From contig JANQPW010000538.1 of NCBI GenBank assembly GCA_028285285.1, forward strand, positions 1 to 6,412: a DNA stretch of 6,412 bases, written 5' to 3'. The notes below the pieces were generated by a model that had not been told where the DNA came from, made no database searches, and worked only from the letters and a program-made list of their open reading frames with translations. Shown here piece by piece: positions 1 through 6,273 of this stretch (its first letter is position 1; each line of letters opens with the position of its first letter). The stretch is from Silvanigrellales bacterium (GTDB lineage: Bacteria; Bdellovibrionota_B; Oligoflexia; Silvanigrellales; Silvanigrellaceae). The position numbers and the translations under genes are program-made.

Positions 1-2397
1 GAATGCAGGGGCACCATTGGAAGCACTCACAAATGTGTTTCGAACGTTGATCACGCAATTCACATAGTAGTAGCTGCCGTGAATGATGAACCCAAGGCCG
101 GGTTGGTTTGCGCCACTGCAGTCACCTGCTCGGAGGCAGGTGTCGTGAATGGTGACGTTTTCCACATTGAGCGTGATATTGTGCAGTGTACCAGAGGCTT
201 GGCCGTCACGGCGGATCACGATGCCGCTCACGTCAGTTTCAAAAATGATCGAGTTGCGGACGGTGACCTCTATGTTGCTGGAGTGGAGTCCAATTCCATC
301 CCCCGTTTCGCCGACTGCTCGGCTGATCACCAGGTTTTGTAGGAGCACGTTGTCTGCACTGACACCAACGGCCCACCTTTCATTTGAGTTGAGAATCAGA
401 CCATCGACTTCGACATTCGGAGACTCGATGGACATGGCGATACGTGTGGTGCCAGCCCCGCCGTCAATACCACGGATTTTGAACGCACCTGAAGTGATGT
501 CGTCTGTTCCGTTGTGTCGCGCTGCGGCCGTTGTGTAGATGCGGATGTTGGCCAGCTCGCTGGTGTTCCAGCCATTGATGAGTATCCCTGCGTTGGAAGC
601 CCCTCCAGACCAATCACCGTCAATGCGCACGACCAGTTTCTTTTTCGCACAGACAAGGTCTTTGGCATCACATGCTCCAAAGGTCATTCCAGCGTTTGCG
701 TCGAAGAGATCCATCATGCTGCTGTAACAAGGGGAGAAGCCTGTGCAGTCTCCAGATGGGCGAAGGTGAGCGATAAACTCTTCCATAGGGGTCGTGACGG
801 TGCCAATGACCGGAGCGGAGAGCAGGCCATCGGCAGCTTTAGACACCACCATATATGTGTGTGTGGTGCCAATGCTTGCTGCGTTGTCTGTGTGTGTGAG
901 AAGAGCTGTGTCGGCGATTTCCACGCCATCGCGGTAAATAAGGTAGCTCGCTGCTCCGGAGCCGGGAGCGGAATAGGTGATTGTGACGGAATCATGATCG
1001 TCGGCCGTGAGGCTCAAGCCTGTGACCACTCCAGGGAGTGTTGTGGGTGCAGTGTAGTTCCCGGTCACAGTGCCAATCACCACACCGTTCTTGATGTTTG
1101 AGGGAATGAGGTTGGTGGTGTCGAGAGGCGTGTAGCTTCCCGAAACCCCAGCGACCTGCTGGCCGCTCAGCACTTTTGCAGCGAGTCCGCTTGTGGCGGC
1201 CGATTTGAAGTCGTCGGTTGTGACACAGCCCGTTGCGCCGTCAGAGTCGCAGTCAGCCGGTCGAATGGCTGCGGATCCTGAAACCCCGGCGACTTGTTGA
1301 CCGGTTAGCACTTTTGCTGCGAGTCCGCTTGTGGCGGCCGATTTGAAGTTGTCGGTTGTGACACAACCCGAAATGCCATCGGCTTCACAGTCAGCTGGTC
1401 GGAGTGCTGCTGTTCCGCTAACTCCCGCAACTTGCTGCCCTGTGAGAATTTTTGCGGCGAGGCCTGCTGTCGCTGCGGCCTTGTGGCTTTCGGTTGCAAC
1501 GCAATTGGTCGCGCCATCAGCTTCGCAGTTGTCTGGGCTTGGGGTTAGTGTTCCTTCCACTCCAGCTATGCTCACTCCAACCCGAATGTTTGAAGCGAGA
1601 GCACTTGTGGTGTCGAGAGGTGTGTGGCTCCCTGAGACCCCTCCAATGGTCACTCCTGTGAGGATGTTTTGCGGAAGAAGTGCACTCAGGTCAACGGGGG
1701 CCAAGGTACCCGTGGCCAGGTCTCCGTTGCACAAATGAAAAGATTCGGAATTCAGAACATTTGAGAGCACGGGGTCTGTACACCCCTCGGTGGTGAACTT
1801 GAGAGCCTGTTTGGCAGCTGTGGTTGTGGGCACTAGCTCCACCCAGTAGTCACCTAAAGAAGGGGCAAAGGAGGCCGCAACACTCTTCTTTCCGTCTACA
1901 GTTTTCAGTTCTAGGTTTGCGGTTTCAACGCGCTTGACAACGCTGCTCGAATCACGATGCACTAACTTGAGTTGCGATGCATCACCTAAACTTTGTGCGT
2001 TGGGCAGGAGCTCAAAATCGATCGTGATTTCGCCCTGAGTGAGTGAGGTGAGTGAGTCATGTGAAGTTGTGCCAGTCTTGACCGACTTAAAGCCCACAAT
2101 TTGCGTTTGCGCCGCTTTCTCTTCGGCCGCACCGGCAAGAGCATCGCGAACCGCAATTTCCAGCTCGATGTCTTCGCTGAACGCATTGGCCGGAATTTGT
2201 AGGGTGGCCTTGTCGAGGATAACCTCGGCTGGCTTGTCGAAAGGAATGGAGGCGACCCCTTCCTTCTGAGGCTGGGTTTTGTTCGTGAGCTCTAAGATAC
2301 CTGAAGAGGTTTGACCAGAGCAGGCCGTAGAGAGCGCAACCGCGGTGAAAAGCGTTGTGAGCCATGCCAGCTGTTTGTGATTGGTTTTGTTTTTCAT
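1..2397 (-). CDS. Large modular surface lipoprotein (ZU5-like, Cys/Asp repeats, FnIII, parallel beta-helix), 3' partial
   Basis: This frame is open without a stop for 799 codons and runs off the left edge, so the C-terminus is missing. The start ATG (2395-2397) follows a strong Shine-Dalgarno GGAGG at 2403-2407, five bases away. Residues 1-25 are a lipoprotein signal peptide ending S-T-A-C, with Cys26 as the probable lipidated residue, so the protein should be envelope-anchored. In order: a region around 56-190 containing T-L-Q-I-P-A-N-A-F, which looks like a ZU5-type Ig-like domain; short G-V-x-I-x-x-V-x-G repeats (241-282 and 430-446); three tandem 46-residue repeats with a C-x-x-D-G-x-x-x-C core (287-424); a fibronectin III-like domain (about 454-537, ending in V-x-T-V-T-T-P); a Cys-containing linker (551-583); and a right-handed parallel beta-helix from about 590 onward. 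Such architectures are typical of adhesins or surface carbohydrate-binding or -degrading proteins. No catalytic residues are visible, so the function is inferred only as surface attachment or recognition. Confidence 0.85.
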   Translation of the reverse strand, partial: MKNKTNHKQLAWLTTLFTAVALSTACSGQTSSGILELTNKTQPQKEGVASIPFDKPAEVILDKATLQIPANAFSEDIELEIAVRDALAGAAEEKAAQTQIVGFKSVKTGTTSHDSLTSLTQGEITIDFELLPNAQSLGDASQLKLVHRDSSSVVKRVETANLELKTVDGKKSVAASFAPSLGDYWVELVPTTTAAKQALKFTTEGCTDPVLSNVLNSESFHLCNGDLATGTLAPVDLSALLPQNILTGVTIGGVSGSHTPLDTTSALASNIRVGVSIAGVEGTLTPSPDNCEADGATNCVATESHKAAATAGLAAKILTGQQVAGVSGTAALRPADCEADGISGCVTTDNFKSAATSGLAAKVLTGQQVAGVSGSAAIRPADCDSDGATGCVTTDDFKSAATSGLAAKVLSGQQVAGVSGSYTPLDTTNLIPSNIKNGVVIGTVTGNYTAPTTLPGVVTGLSLTADDHDSVTITYSAPGSGAASYLIYRDGVEIADTALLTHTDNAASIGTTHTYMVVSKAADGLLSAPVIGTVTTPMEEFIAHLRPSGDCTGFSPCYSSMMDLFDANAGMTFGACDAKDLVCAKKKLVVRIDGDWSGGASNAGILINGWNTSELANIRIYTTAAARHNGTDDITSGAFKIRGIDGGAGTTRIAMSIESPNVEVDGLILNSNERWAVGVSADNVLLQNLVISRAVGETGDGIGLHSSNIEVTVRNSIIFETDVSGIVIRRDGQASGTLHNITLNVENVTIHDTCLRAGDCSGANQPGLGFIIHGSYYYVNCVINVRNTFVSASNGAPAF
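1060..1146 (-). repeat. Second copy of a 29-residue flanking repeat (VSGSxTPLDTT...GVxIxxVxG)
   Basis: This segment encodes residues 418-446. It matches residues 254-282 (positions 1552-1638) both in protein and in DNA; for example both contain the bases gtggtgtcgagagg. The two copies bracket the three 46-residue repeats 492 bp apart, and this copy overlaps the end of the third unit by seven residues. They therefore look like an older repeat type between which the Cys/Asp repeats were inserted or expanded. Confidence 0.75.
1126..1539 (-). repeat. Three tandem 138-bp repeats inside the surface lipoprotein gene
   Basis: The three units are 1402-1539, 1264-1401 and 1126-1263, each exactly 46 codons. 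They encode residues 287-332, 333-378 and 379-424. Each has a C-x-x-D-G-x-x-x-C-V core, then a Lys-Ser/Ala-Ala helix-like stretch, then G-Q-Q-V-A-G-V-S-G. The second and third units are nearly identical at the DNA level, including a 30-bp exact match starting at 1181 and again at 1319. The first unit is more diverged. The last unit ends in S-Y-T-P-L instead of S-A-A-I-R and passes into a different repeat type. The pattern suggests expansion by in-frame recombination, most recently of units two and three. Confidence 0.9.
1552..1638 (-). repeat. First copy of the 29-residue flanking repeat
   Basis: This segment encodes residues 254-282, starting V-S-G-S-H-T-P-L-D-T-T and ending I-A-G-V-E-G. It pairs with the copy at 1060-1146. 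A related half-copy, N-I-L-T-G-V-T-I-G-G-V-S-G, lies just before it at residues 244-256. Confidence 0.75.
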
Positions 2398-2640
2398 AGC
2401 CCCCTCCCAGTGGGGATGCGCATAGGCTCCCTTCCACTCGACACTAGGGTATCGGCCGGGAAGGGGTAATATTTGAAGGCTTTGTGTAAATTGTTGAATT
2501 CCAGTGATTTCGAGGTCTTTTCGAAGGTTCGGCTGCAGATATCGTCTGAAAGTTTGGAGAAAATCGGAGGGAACGTGGGCAAGTATCCCGTTGATTTCTC
2601 ATTGAATTTTTTATCTGGAGAACTGGGAAGTCTCCGTCAC

Positions 2641-3207
2641 CTACAAGTCTTTCAGAAGCCGAGCCACTTTGCGGAAACTTTGGAGCAGCTGGATCATTTG
2701 CCGGGGAGTGAGTGTTGAGGGATATGGAGGGTTTCGAAGCACGTTTTTGGTTTCGTAGACAAGAAGACCATTTTCGGCCTTTCCTGAGAGGGGTTCTCCA
2801 TTTTTTCGTGTGATGCTGATGCTTAGAACTCCATGCGACATGTTCAAGTGCCTCTCAAAGTCTCGGTTGGAAAAGTCGACTTTGCCAGCGCAGTCTTCAG
2901 AGTATCCTTTGAGGAAGCCTTCGTAGCGCAGTTTATTTTGTTGGATGTCAATTCTCGAGTTGTCAACAAATCGCCTCAGCTGAACTTGGTACCTTCGATC
3001 AGCGAAACCCAGTTTCGATCCGTTGAACTCAGATACAATTTTCAGGTGAGAGGGGCAGTGCAAATCAACTGTGGCCACTTGAATGGACTCTGTCTTGTCA
3101 TACTGCCAGGAGCTGGGGTGTGCTTGAGCCGGGGAAGCTCCGAGCACCGCTGCAGCGGATATCAACCCAGAAAAGCTGAAAAACCCAAACACACTTGCCA
3201 ATTTCAT
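2641..3207 (-). CDS. Secreted protein of unknown family, 188 residues
   Basis: I chose the ATG at 3205-3207 over a longer frame reaching 3462. It follows a Shine-Dalgarno GGAG (3215-3218) by seven bases and is the first residue of a clear signal peptide. The longer frame's extra N-terminus overlaps the divergent gene and looks non-coding. The signal peptide has one Lys at position 2, a hydrophobic core (residues 6-24) and an A-Q-A cleavage site after residue 29. The mature part is about 159 residues, rich in charged residues and beta-prone, with only two cysteines (51 and 106) that could form a disulfide in the periplasm. Its C-terminus (168-188) is a basic amphipathic helix. I recognise no family and assign no function. 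It is transcribed away from the lipoprotein gene at 3351, with 143 bp between their starts. Gene 1 follows downstream on the same strand after 243 bp, probably too far for a tight operon. Confidence 0.75.
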   Translation of the reverse strand: MKLASVFGFFSFSGLISAAAVLGASPAQAHPSSWQYDKTESIQVATVDLHCPSHLKIVSEFNGSKLGFADRRYQVQLRRFVDNSRIDIQQNKLRYEGFLKGYSEDCAGKVDFSNRDFERHLNMSHGVLSISITRKNGEPLSGKAENGLLVYETKNVLRNPPYPSTLTPRQMIQLLQSFRKVARLLKDL

Positions 3208-3350
3208 GATGTCTCTCCCCTTGTGAGTTGGACCTGTTGAGCTGACGTGACCTGAAGAAAAAGTCTTGGGGGTGCGCTTAAGAAATTCTTTGCTGTACAC
3301 TGAAGAGTTTGTTGAAGAGATTGAGCCTTTGAATTCATTGAGGTGAGTGC

Positions 3351-4472
3351 ATGAGAATCTACGTGTGGGTGATGCTGGGGTGCGTTCAGCTGGCCTTGGC
3401 GGGGTGCAAGCGTACCCAGAGTGCTCAGCTGTTGCAGCAAAATTTACCCGGGCTGCCGACAACCATCAAAGACATCTTTGCGTACGACTGGGATGGTGAA
3501 AGGTACAAGGAGCCATGTGAGACACATCTCAATATTTTTGAGCAGAAACTGTTTTTTCGTGAAGACCATATCAACCATCTCTGCCCTGCAATGCTCGCTG
3601 CGTACATGCAGGGCAACATGTTGTTTCCGCAAGTTGGCACAGGCTTAGCCCTCGTAATGGCCACCACGATCTTGGCTGCCGAGTCAGACTACCGCGACTC
3701 CGTTTTTGATTTGGTGTATATCGATTTTTCCGATGAGCAGGTGGAGATTTTTGGTGAGATCGTGAACCGCATTCATCAGGAAGTTCGGGTGAACGCAACT
3801 TACGACCGGTCTTGGCAAGATCCGGAGGAGACTGAAACCGCTGAAGAAGAGGTATTGGAACCCGCAAAAGTTTTCGGGCCGCGTCGGCTTCGGGATCAGT
3901 ACAAAACCGCATTGCGTTACGGCCTCATTTTTGTCTCCTACGTCTTGAACCAAGATCCAGACAATCCATCTCCACAGTCCATTTGGGAGTTTCTGACTGG
4001 TTTGGCCACAGAGGCTGAGCTCGACGCCGTCGCAGAAAATGAAGATCTCACGCTTGCCAGTGTTATTCCACTGGCTCGTTACGTCGATGCCATTTCTAAT
4101 TCTCCCGTTGGTGGGTTTGTGAGTTTGCGAATGGAGGAGGCTGAACGGCAAAAGCTTCTTCAGAGGCGGAAAGAGCTTCAGCACAGCGTGGGCGCGGTGG
4201 CCCGCTTTTATCGTGAGAGGCTAAGGATGCTTAAGGCCTACAAGCTCACTGCAAAGTGGCGGCAGGCACAGCTCACAAACAGCGCCTATTCATATCACAA
4301 ATCGGTCAATCCAACTTCAATGTCAGAAGGACGCCAGCAAGCCTTGAGAAATCTTTTTGGCTGGCTGAAAGAGGAGTTTTCACAGGAGAATGAACTGGAG
4401 AAAACAAAGGAGGTCAACTTCTTCTTCGATCTGATTTACCAGACTCTTGCACCACCTGAAGAAAAAGAGTGA
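3351..4472 (+). CDS. Lipoprotein of unknown family, 373 residues
   Basis: The ATG at 3351 has an AGGTG ribosome binding site (3341-3345) five bases upstream. Residues 1-18 form a short signal peptide ending in a textbook lipobox, L-A-G-C, with Cys19 as the lipidated residue. The next residues are Lys and Arg rather than Asp, which favours the outer membrane if E. coli-like sorting rules apply. The mature protein is largely helical by composition. It has two further cysteines (56 and 78), a mildly hydrophobic stretch at 93-110, a very acidic segment (157-170), and a charged, coiled-coil-like helix at about 260-300 rich in Glu, Arg, Lys and Leu. The C-terminus is Pro/Glu-rich. No catalytic motif or known domain is apparent, so no function is assigned. 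A weak TACACT box at 3296-3301 is the best -10 candidate upstream, but no matching -35 is seen. Confidence 0.82.
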   Translation: MRIYVWVMLGCVQLALAGCKRTQSAQLLQQNLPGLPTTIKDIFAYDWDGERYKEPCETHLNIFEQKLFFREDHINHLCPAMLAAYMQGNMLFPQVGTGLALVMATTILAAESDYRDSVFDLVYIDFSDEQVEIFGEIVNRIHQEVRVNATYDRSWQDPEETETAEEEVLEPAKVFGPRRLRDQYKTALRYGLIFVSYVLNQDPDNPSPQSIWEFLTGLATEAELDAVAENEDLTLASVIPLARYVDAISNSPVGGFVSLRMEEAERQKLLQRRKELQHSVGAVARFYRERLRMLKAYKLTAKWRQAQLTNSAYSYHKSVNPTSMSEGRQQALRNLFGWLKEEFSQENELEKTKEVNFFFDLIYQTLAPPEEKE

Positions 4473-4479
4473 AGTGACC

Positions 4480-4501
4480 AGGACCAGTCGGTCTGTGTTT
4501 T
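4480..4501 (+). terminator. Weak candidate intrinsic terminator after the 373-residue lipoprotein
   Basis: Eight bases after the stop codon the sequence GGACC-AGTC-GGTCT can form a five-pair hairpin, including one G-T wobble, with a four-base loop. It is followed by GTGTTTT. The stem is short and the T-run is interrupted, so this is only a candidate. Its position directly behind the gene is the main support. Confidence 0.3.
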
Positions 4502-4604
4502 GTCCTGTTTGGTTCCTTTTGCTGTGATTAGTGGCAATTCTCAGCTACAACCTCCCTGAGACCTTGAGTCAGTAAATAACTAAAATTTATGAGGAATATT
4601 GGGA

Positions 4605-5066
4605 ATGAAATCTTTGAAATCTCCTTTTGTCACCTTTGCAGCTTTGCTTGCCGCTGCCGGAATCAGCTTCTCAGCAACAGCCCACGGGGCAGACGTGATC
4701 AGTTGCGACTCTGGCAAGGCCGTGATCTCCACCCACGAGCTCTACGACTACGTCATGCGGTTCTACGATGAAGATTTGTATAATGCACTGGGCGGTGACT
4801 GGGATCTCATCAGCGAGAATTATCCTGGGCTTGCAACGGAAGATTCAGTTTTTGCAACCCCTCTCTACGTTAATGAGATCTTTGACAACTTCGTTCGCTT
4901 TGAAGGGGGTCGAGGAACAGGCAGTATATTTAAGATCATCACCGTCAATGGCGGGGTTGACTTCCAGGTTTGGGGAGGAGGGCGCTACTCTCGAACTCTT
5001 CAGGAGAACGTCTTCTTTCCCTTTGGCAGCTGTGCTGTGAACTTTGATGTCATTCAAGAAAACTGA
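4605..5066 (+). CDS. Secreted protein of unknown family, 153 residues
   Basis: I place the start at ATG 4605, preceded by AGGA (4592-4595) at nine bases. A TTG at 4599 in the same frame would add only two residues and is less likely. The signal peptide has Lys at 2 and 5, a hydrophobic core (about 8-22) and an A-T-A cleavage site after residue 26; cleavage after Ala29 is an alternative. The mature protein of about 127 residues is acidic and rich in aromatic residues and glycine. It has two cysteines, Cys34 near its start and Cys143 near its end, well placed to clamp the fold with one disulfide. The pattern Y-D-Y-V-M-R-F-Y-D-E-D and the glycine-rich G-G-R-G-T-G and W-G-G-G-R segments stand out, but I recognise no family. 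It lies 132 bp after the lipoprotein gene, so the two may share expression or be separate. It converges on the hydrolase gene. Confidence 0.78.
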   Translation: MKSLKSPFVTFAALLAAAGISFSATAHGADVISCDSGKAVISTHELYDYVMRFYDEDLYNALGGDWDLISENYPGLATEDSVFATPLYVNEIFDNFVRFEGGRGTGSIFKIITVNGGVDFQVWGGGRYSRTLQENVFFPFGSCAVNFDVIQEN

Positions 5067-5090
5067 CAAAACCATCCGGCTTTTCAATTT

Positions 5091-5876
5091 TCAGAGCTCA
5101 GCCTTGAAGAATTCTATGAGTCTCGACCTGTTTTCGGGAAACTCAGATGTGAAGCCTTTGAGGTGAAGCCCTTGGGCAAGTTTCCATGTTGTTGCTCTTG
5201 ATTCTGGAACAAGCCCGTAGAGTTCCATTCCGAGATCTACTGGGACAATCTGGTCTTCTTCGCTGTGAATGAAAAGAAAGCGTGTCTCCACAGATGCGAT
5301 GTGATCCTCAGCTTTCACTTGTTCGGAGACCAGCTTAGACAACAGTGCTGAGACCCATTTTATGGGAATGGAATTCTGGAGAATCTTCACCGACAGCTTT
5401 CGGGCACTTGGAAAACTTCCTTCAAGAATGACCAGCTTTGGCAACCGTTGAGTCGGGAGTGCTGCCAGTGTTGGTATCAGGAATTGCGATCCGATGCTCT
5501 GGCCAAGGGTGACAAGCGGAATGTTCTTCTCAGTAGCCACCTTTTTTGTGAACTCGTAGACCGAATGGCAGTCTCCCAAGGCCTGGCGCACGGAAGGCTT
5601 GCCCGATGATTGACCGTAGCCTGCGTAGTCAAAAGCCAAGACTTCAATGTCATGCTCCGCCATCCAACCTACATACGGAGCATGCGAGGTCAGGTTCTCT
5701 GCATTACCGTGGAATTGAACCAGAATAGCCCTTGGGTTCTTGGATCTGAAGTGCCAAGCACAAAGGCTCTCGGAGCCAGACTGAATGAAGATTTCTTGAG
5801 GCACGACTTTATAGTCGCAGGGGTTTGTGTGTGCTTTGTGGTCTGGCTTGAAGAGCAGGCAGTCAAGAATGGCCAT
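5091..5876 (-). CDS. Alpha/beta hydrolase (BEM46/ABHD-like serine hydrolase)
   Basis: This 261-residue protein has the full set of alpha/beta-hydrolase motifs. The oxyanion-loop motif F-H-G-N-A-E-N is at 55-61, and D-Y-A-G-Y-G-Q-S-S-G follows at 83-92. The nucleophile elbow G-Q-S-I-G gives Ser127. The acid is probably Asp208, in H-S-E-E-D-Q-I-V-P, and the catalytic His is probably His238, in G-L-H-L-K. The HGNA motif and length match the BEM46/ABHD13/ABHD17-like group, whose bacterial members are mostly uncharacterised esterases or thioesterases. There is no signal peptide, so it should act in the cytoplasm or at the inner membrane. The substrate cannot be read from sequence. The ATG at 5874-5876 lacks a strong Shine-Dalgarno sequence, but no other start lies before Met72, which would remove the oxyanion motif. 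A TACAAT box on this strand (5954-5959) is a possible -10 without a well-spaced -35. The gene converges on the 153-residue gene with 24 bp between stops. Confidence 0.92.
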   Translation of the reverse strand: MAILDCLLFKPDHKAHTNPCDYKVVPQEIFIQSGSESLCAWHFRSKNPRAILVQFHGNAENLTSHAPYVGWMAEHDIEVLAFDYAGYGQSSGKPSVRQALGDCHSVYEFTKKVATEKNIPLVTLGQSIGSQFLIPTLAALPTQRLPKLVILEGSFPSARKLSVKILQNSIPIKWVSALLSKLVSEQVKAEDHIASVETRFLFIHSEEDQIVPVDLGMELYGLVPESRATTWKLAQGLHLKGFTSEFPENRSRLIEFFKAEL

Positions 5877-6001
5877 AGCGTTGAGTTCTTTCGTTTGTCT
5901 GTTTGTCCTTTCGTGGGAAAGCGAGGAAACTGAGGATTGTGAAATCAGACACGATTGTAACCAATGGATCTGTGTTCAAAGAGCTGTTCACGGAGCCGAT
6001 G

Positions 6002-6031
6002 CTGACCATAGGTTAATGCCAAATATATAAT
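6002..6031 (+). promoter_or_regulatory. Candidate sigma-70 type promoter for brnT/brnA
   Basis: A perfect -10 hexamer TATAAT (6026-6031) lies 18 bp after CTGACC (6002-6007), which matches the -35 consensus at four of six positions. Transcription would begin near 6038, which is already inside the BrnT K-H-G-V codons. If this promoter is real, its transcript cannot carry a full-length toxin frame, and it may serve mainly brnA. Confidence 0.45.
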
Positions 6032-6034
6032 TGG
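6019..6034. promoter_or_regulatory. Near-palindrome over the -10 box, candidate BrnA operator
   Basis: CCAAATATATAATTGG equals its own reverse complement at 14 of 16 positions; only positions 5 and 12 differ. It covers the TATAAT box. BrnA-type antitoxins are known to bind their own promoter, alone or with BrnT, and repress it. A palindrome over the -10 is where such an operator would be expected. No binding site is known for this BrnA, so the role is an inference. Confidence 0.35.
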
Positions 6035-6273
6035 TCGAGAAGCATGGCGTCACCTTTGAGGAGGCTCTGACGGTCCTTTACTCCGAATTGACATTGACCT
6101 TTGAAGACCGGGACCATGGAGAAGAGAGATATCTCACCTTTGGGTTTTCTAACAAAGCAAGAGTTCTGTTGGTCGTTCACGCTCAGCGTGATGAAGATGT
6201 GGTGAGAATCATCTCAGCACGTAAAGCAACGAAGAAAGAAGCACAGTATGAAAAAAGAATACGACCTCAATAA
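6031..6273 (+). CDS. brnT: BrnT family type II toxin, N-terminally shortened (possibly a pseudogene)
   Basis: BrnT toxins are RelE-fold ribonucleases that cut RNA and block translation until bound by BrnA. The 80 residues readable here match the family well: K-H-G-V (4-7), F-E-E-A (9-12), D-R-D-H-G-E-E-R (26-33), L-L-V-V-H (46-50) and R-I-I-S-A-R-K-A (59-66), then the charged C-terminal helix. What is missing is the first strand, normally W-D-x-x-K-x-x-x-N before K-H-G, about 12-16 residues. A TAA at 6028-6030 closes the frame directly upstream. The only near start is TTG 6031, with no ribosome binding site and lying within a TATAAT promoter box. Either the gene has lost its N-terminus and is inactive, or it uses an unrecognised start. 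The C-terminal overlap with brnA is normal for the locus. Family assignment is secure; functionality is doubtful. Confidence 0.8.
   Translation: MVEKHGVTFEEALTVLYSELTLTFEDRDHGEERYLTFGFSNKARVLLVVHAQRDEDVVRIISARKATKKEAQYEKRIRPQ

Noticed and set aside
849..899. GT-rich stretch (tgtgtgtg runs), considered as a microsatellite or regulatory element
   Set aside because: It is explained by codons for T-H-T-Y and L-T-H-T-D in the fibronectin III region; the runs are short and interrupted.
514..1101. A 195-codon open frame on the plus strand
   Set aside because: It lies wholly antisense to the continuous 799-codon lipoprotein frame, is Cys- and His-rich with no domain pattern, and has no ribosome binding site. 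The minus frame has a lipobox and clear domains.
1126..1539. The 138-bp tandem repeats, considered as a CRISPR array
   Set aside because: The units are contiguous, coding and in frame, without spacers; they are protein repeats.
2617..2635. Hairpin GGAG-a-ACT-GGGA-AGT-CTCC just after the stop of the 188-residue gene, considered as a terminator
   Set aside because: For transcription on the minus strand the hairpin is followed by an A-run, not a T-run, so it does not fit an intrinsic terminator. It might still protect the transcript's 3' end.
2833..3240. A 135-codon plus-strand frame opposite the 188-residue protein gene
   Set aside because: It is antisense to a gene with a signal peptide and ribosome binding site, and shows no export signal or motif of its own.
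3208..3462. N-terminal extension of the 188-residue protein to a start at 3462
   Set aside because: The extension overlaps the divergent lipoprotein gene, has low-complexity Ser/Thr/Pro content, and would bury a good signal peptide 85 residues inside the protein.
5067..5090. AAAACC-atcc-GGcTTTT inverted repeat between the convergent stop codons, considered as a two-way terminator
   Set aside because: The stem has only two G-C pairs plus a bulge, too weak to support.
5939..6016. 25-codon frame from GTG 5939 with purine-rich sequence upstream, considered as a leader peptide for brnTA
   Set aside because: It is very short with a non-ATG start and no recognisable leader features; its stop lies upstream of the -10 box, so the proposed promoter would not transcribe it.
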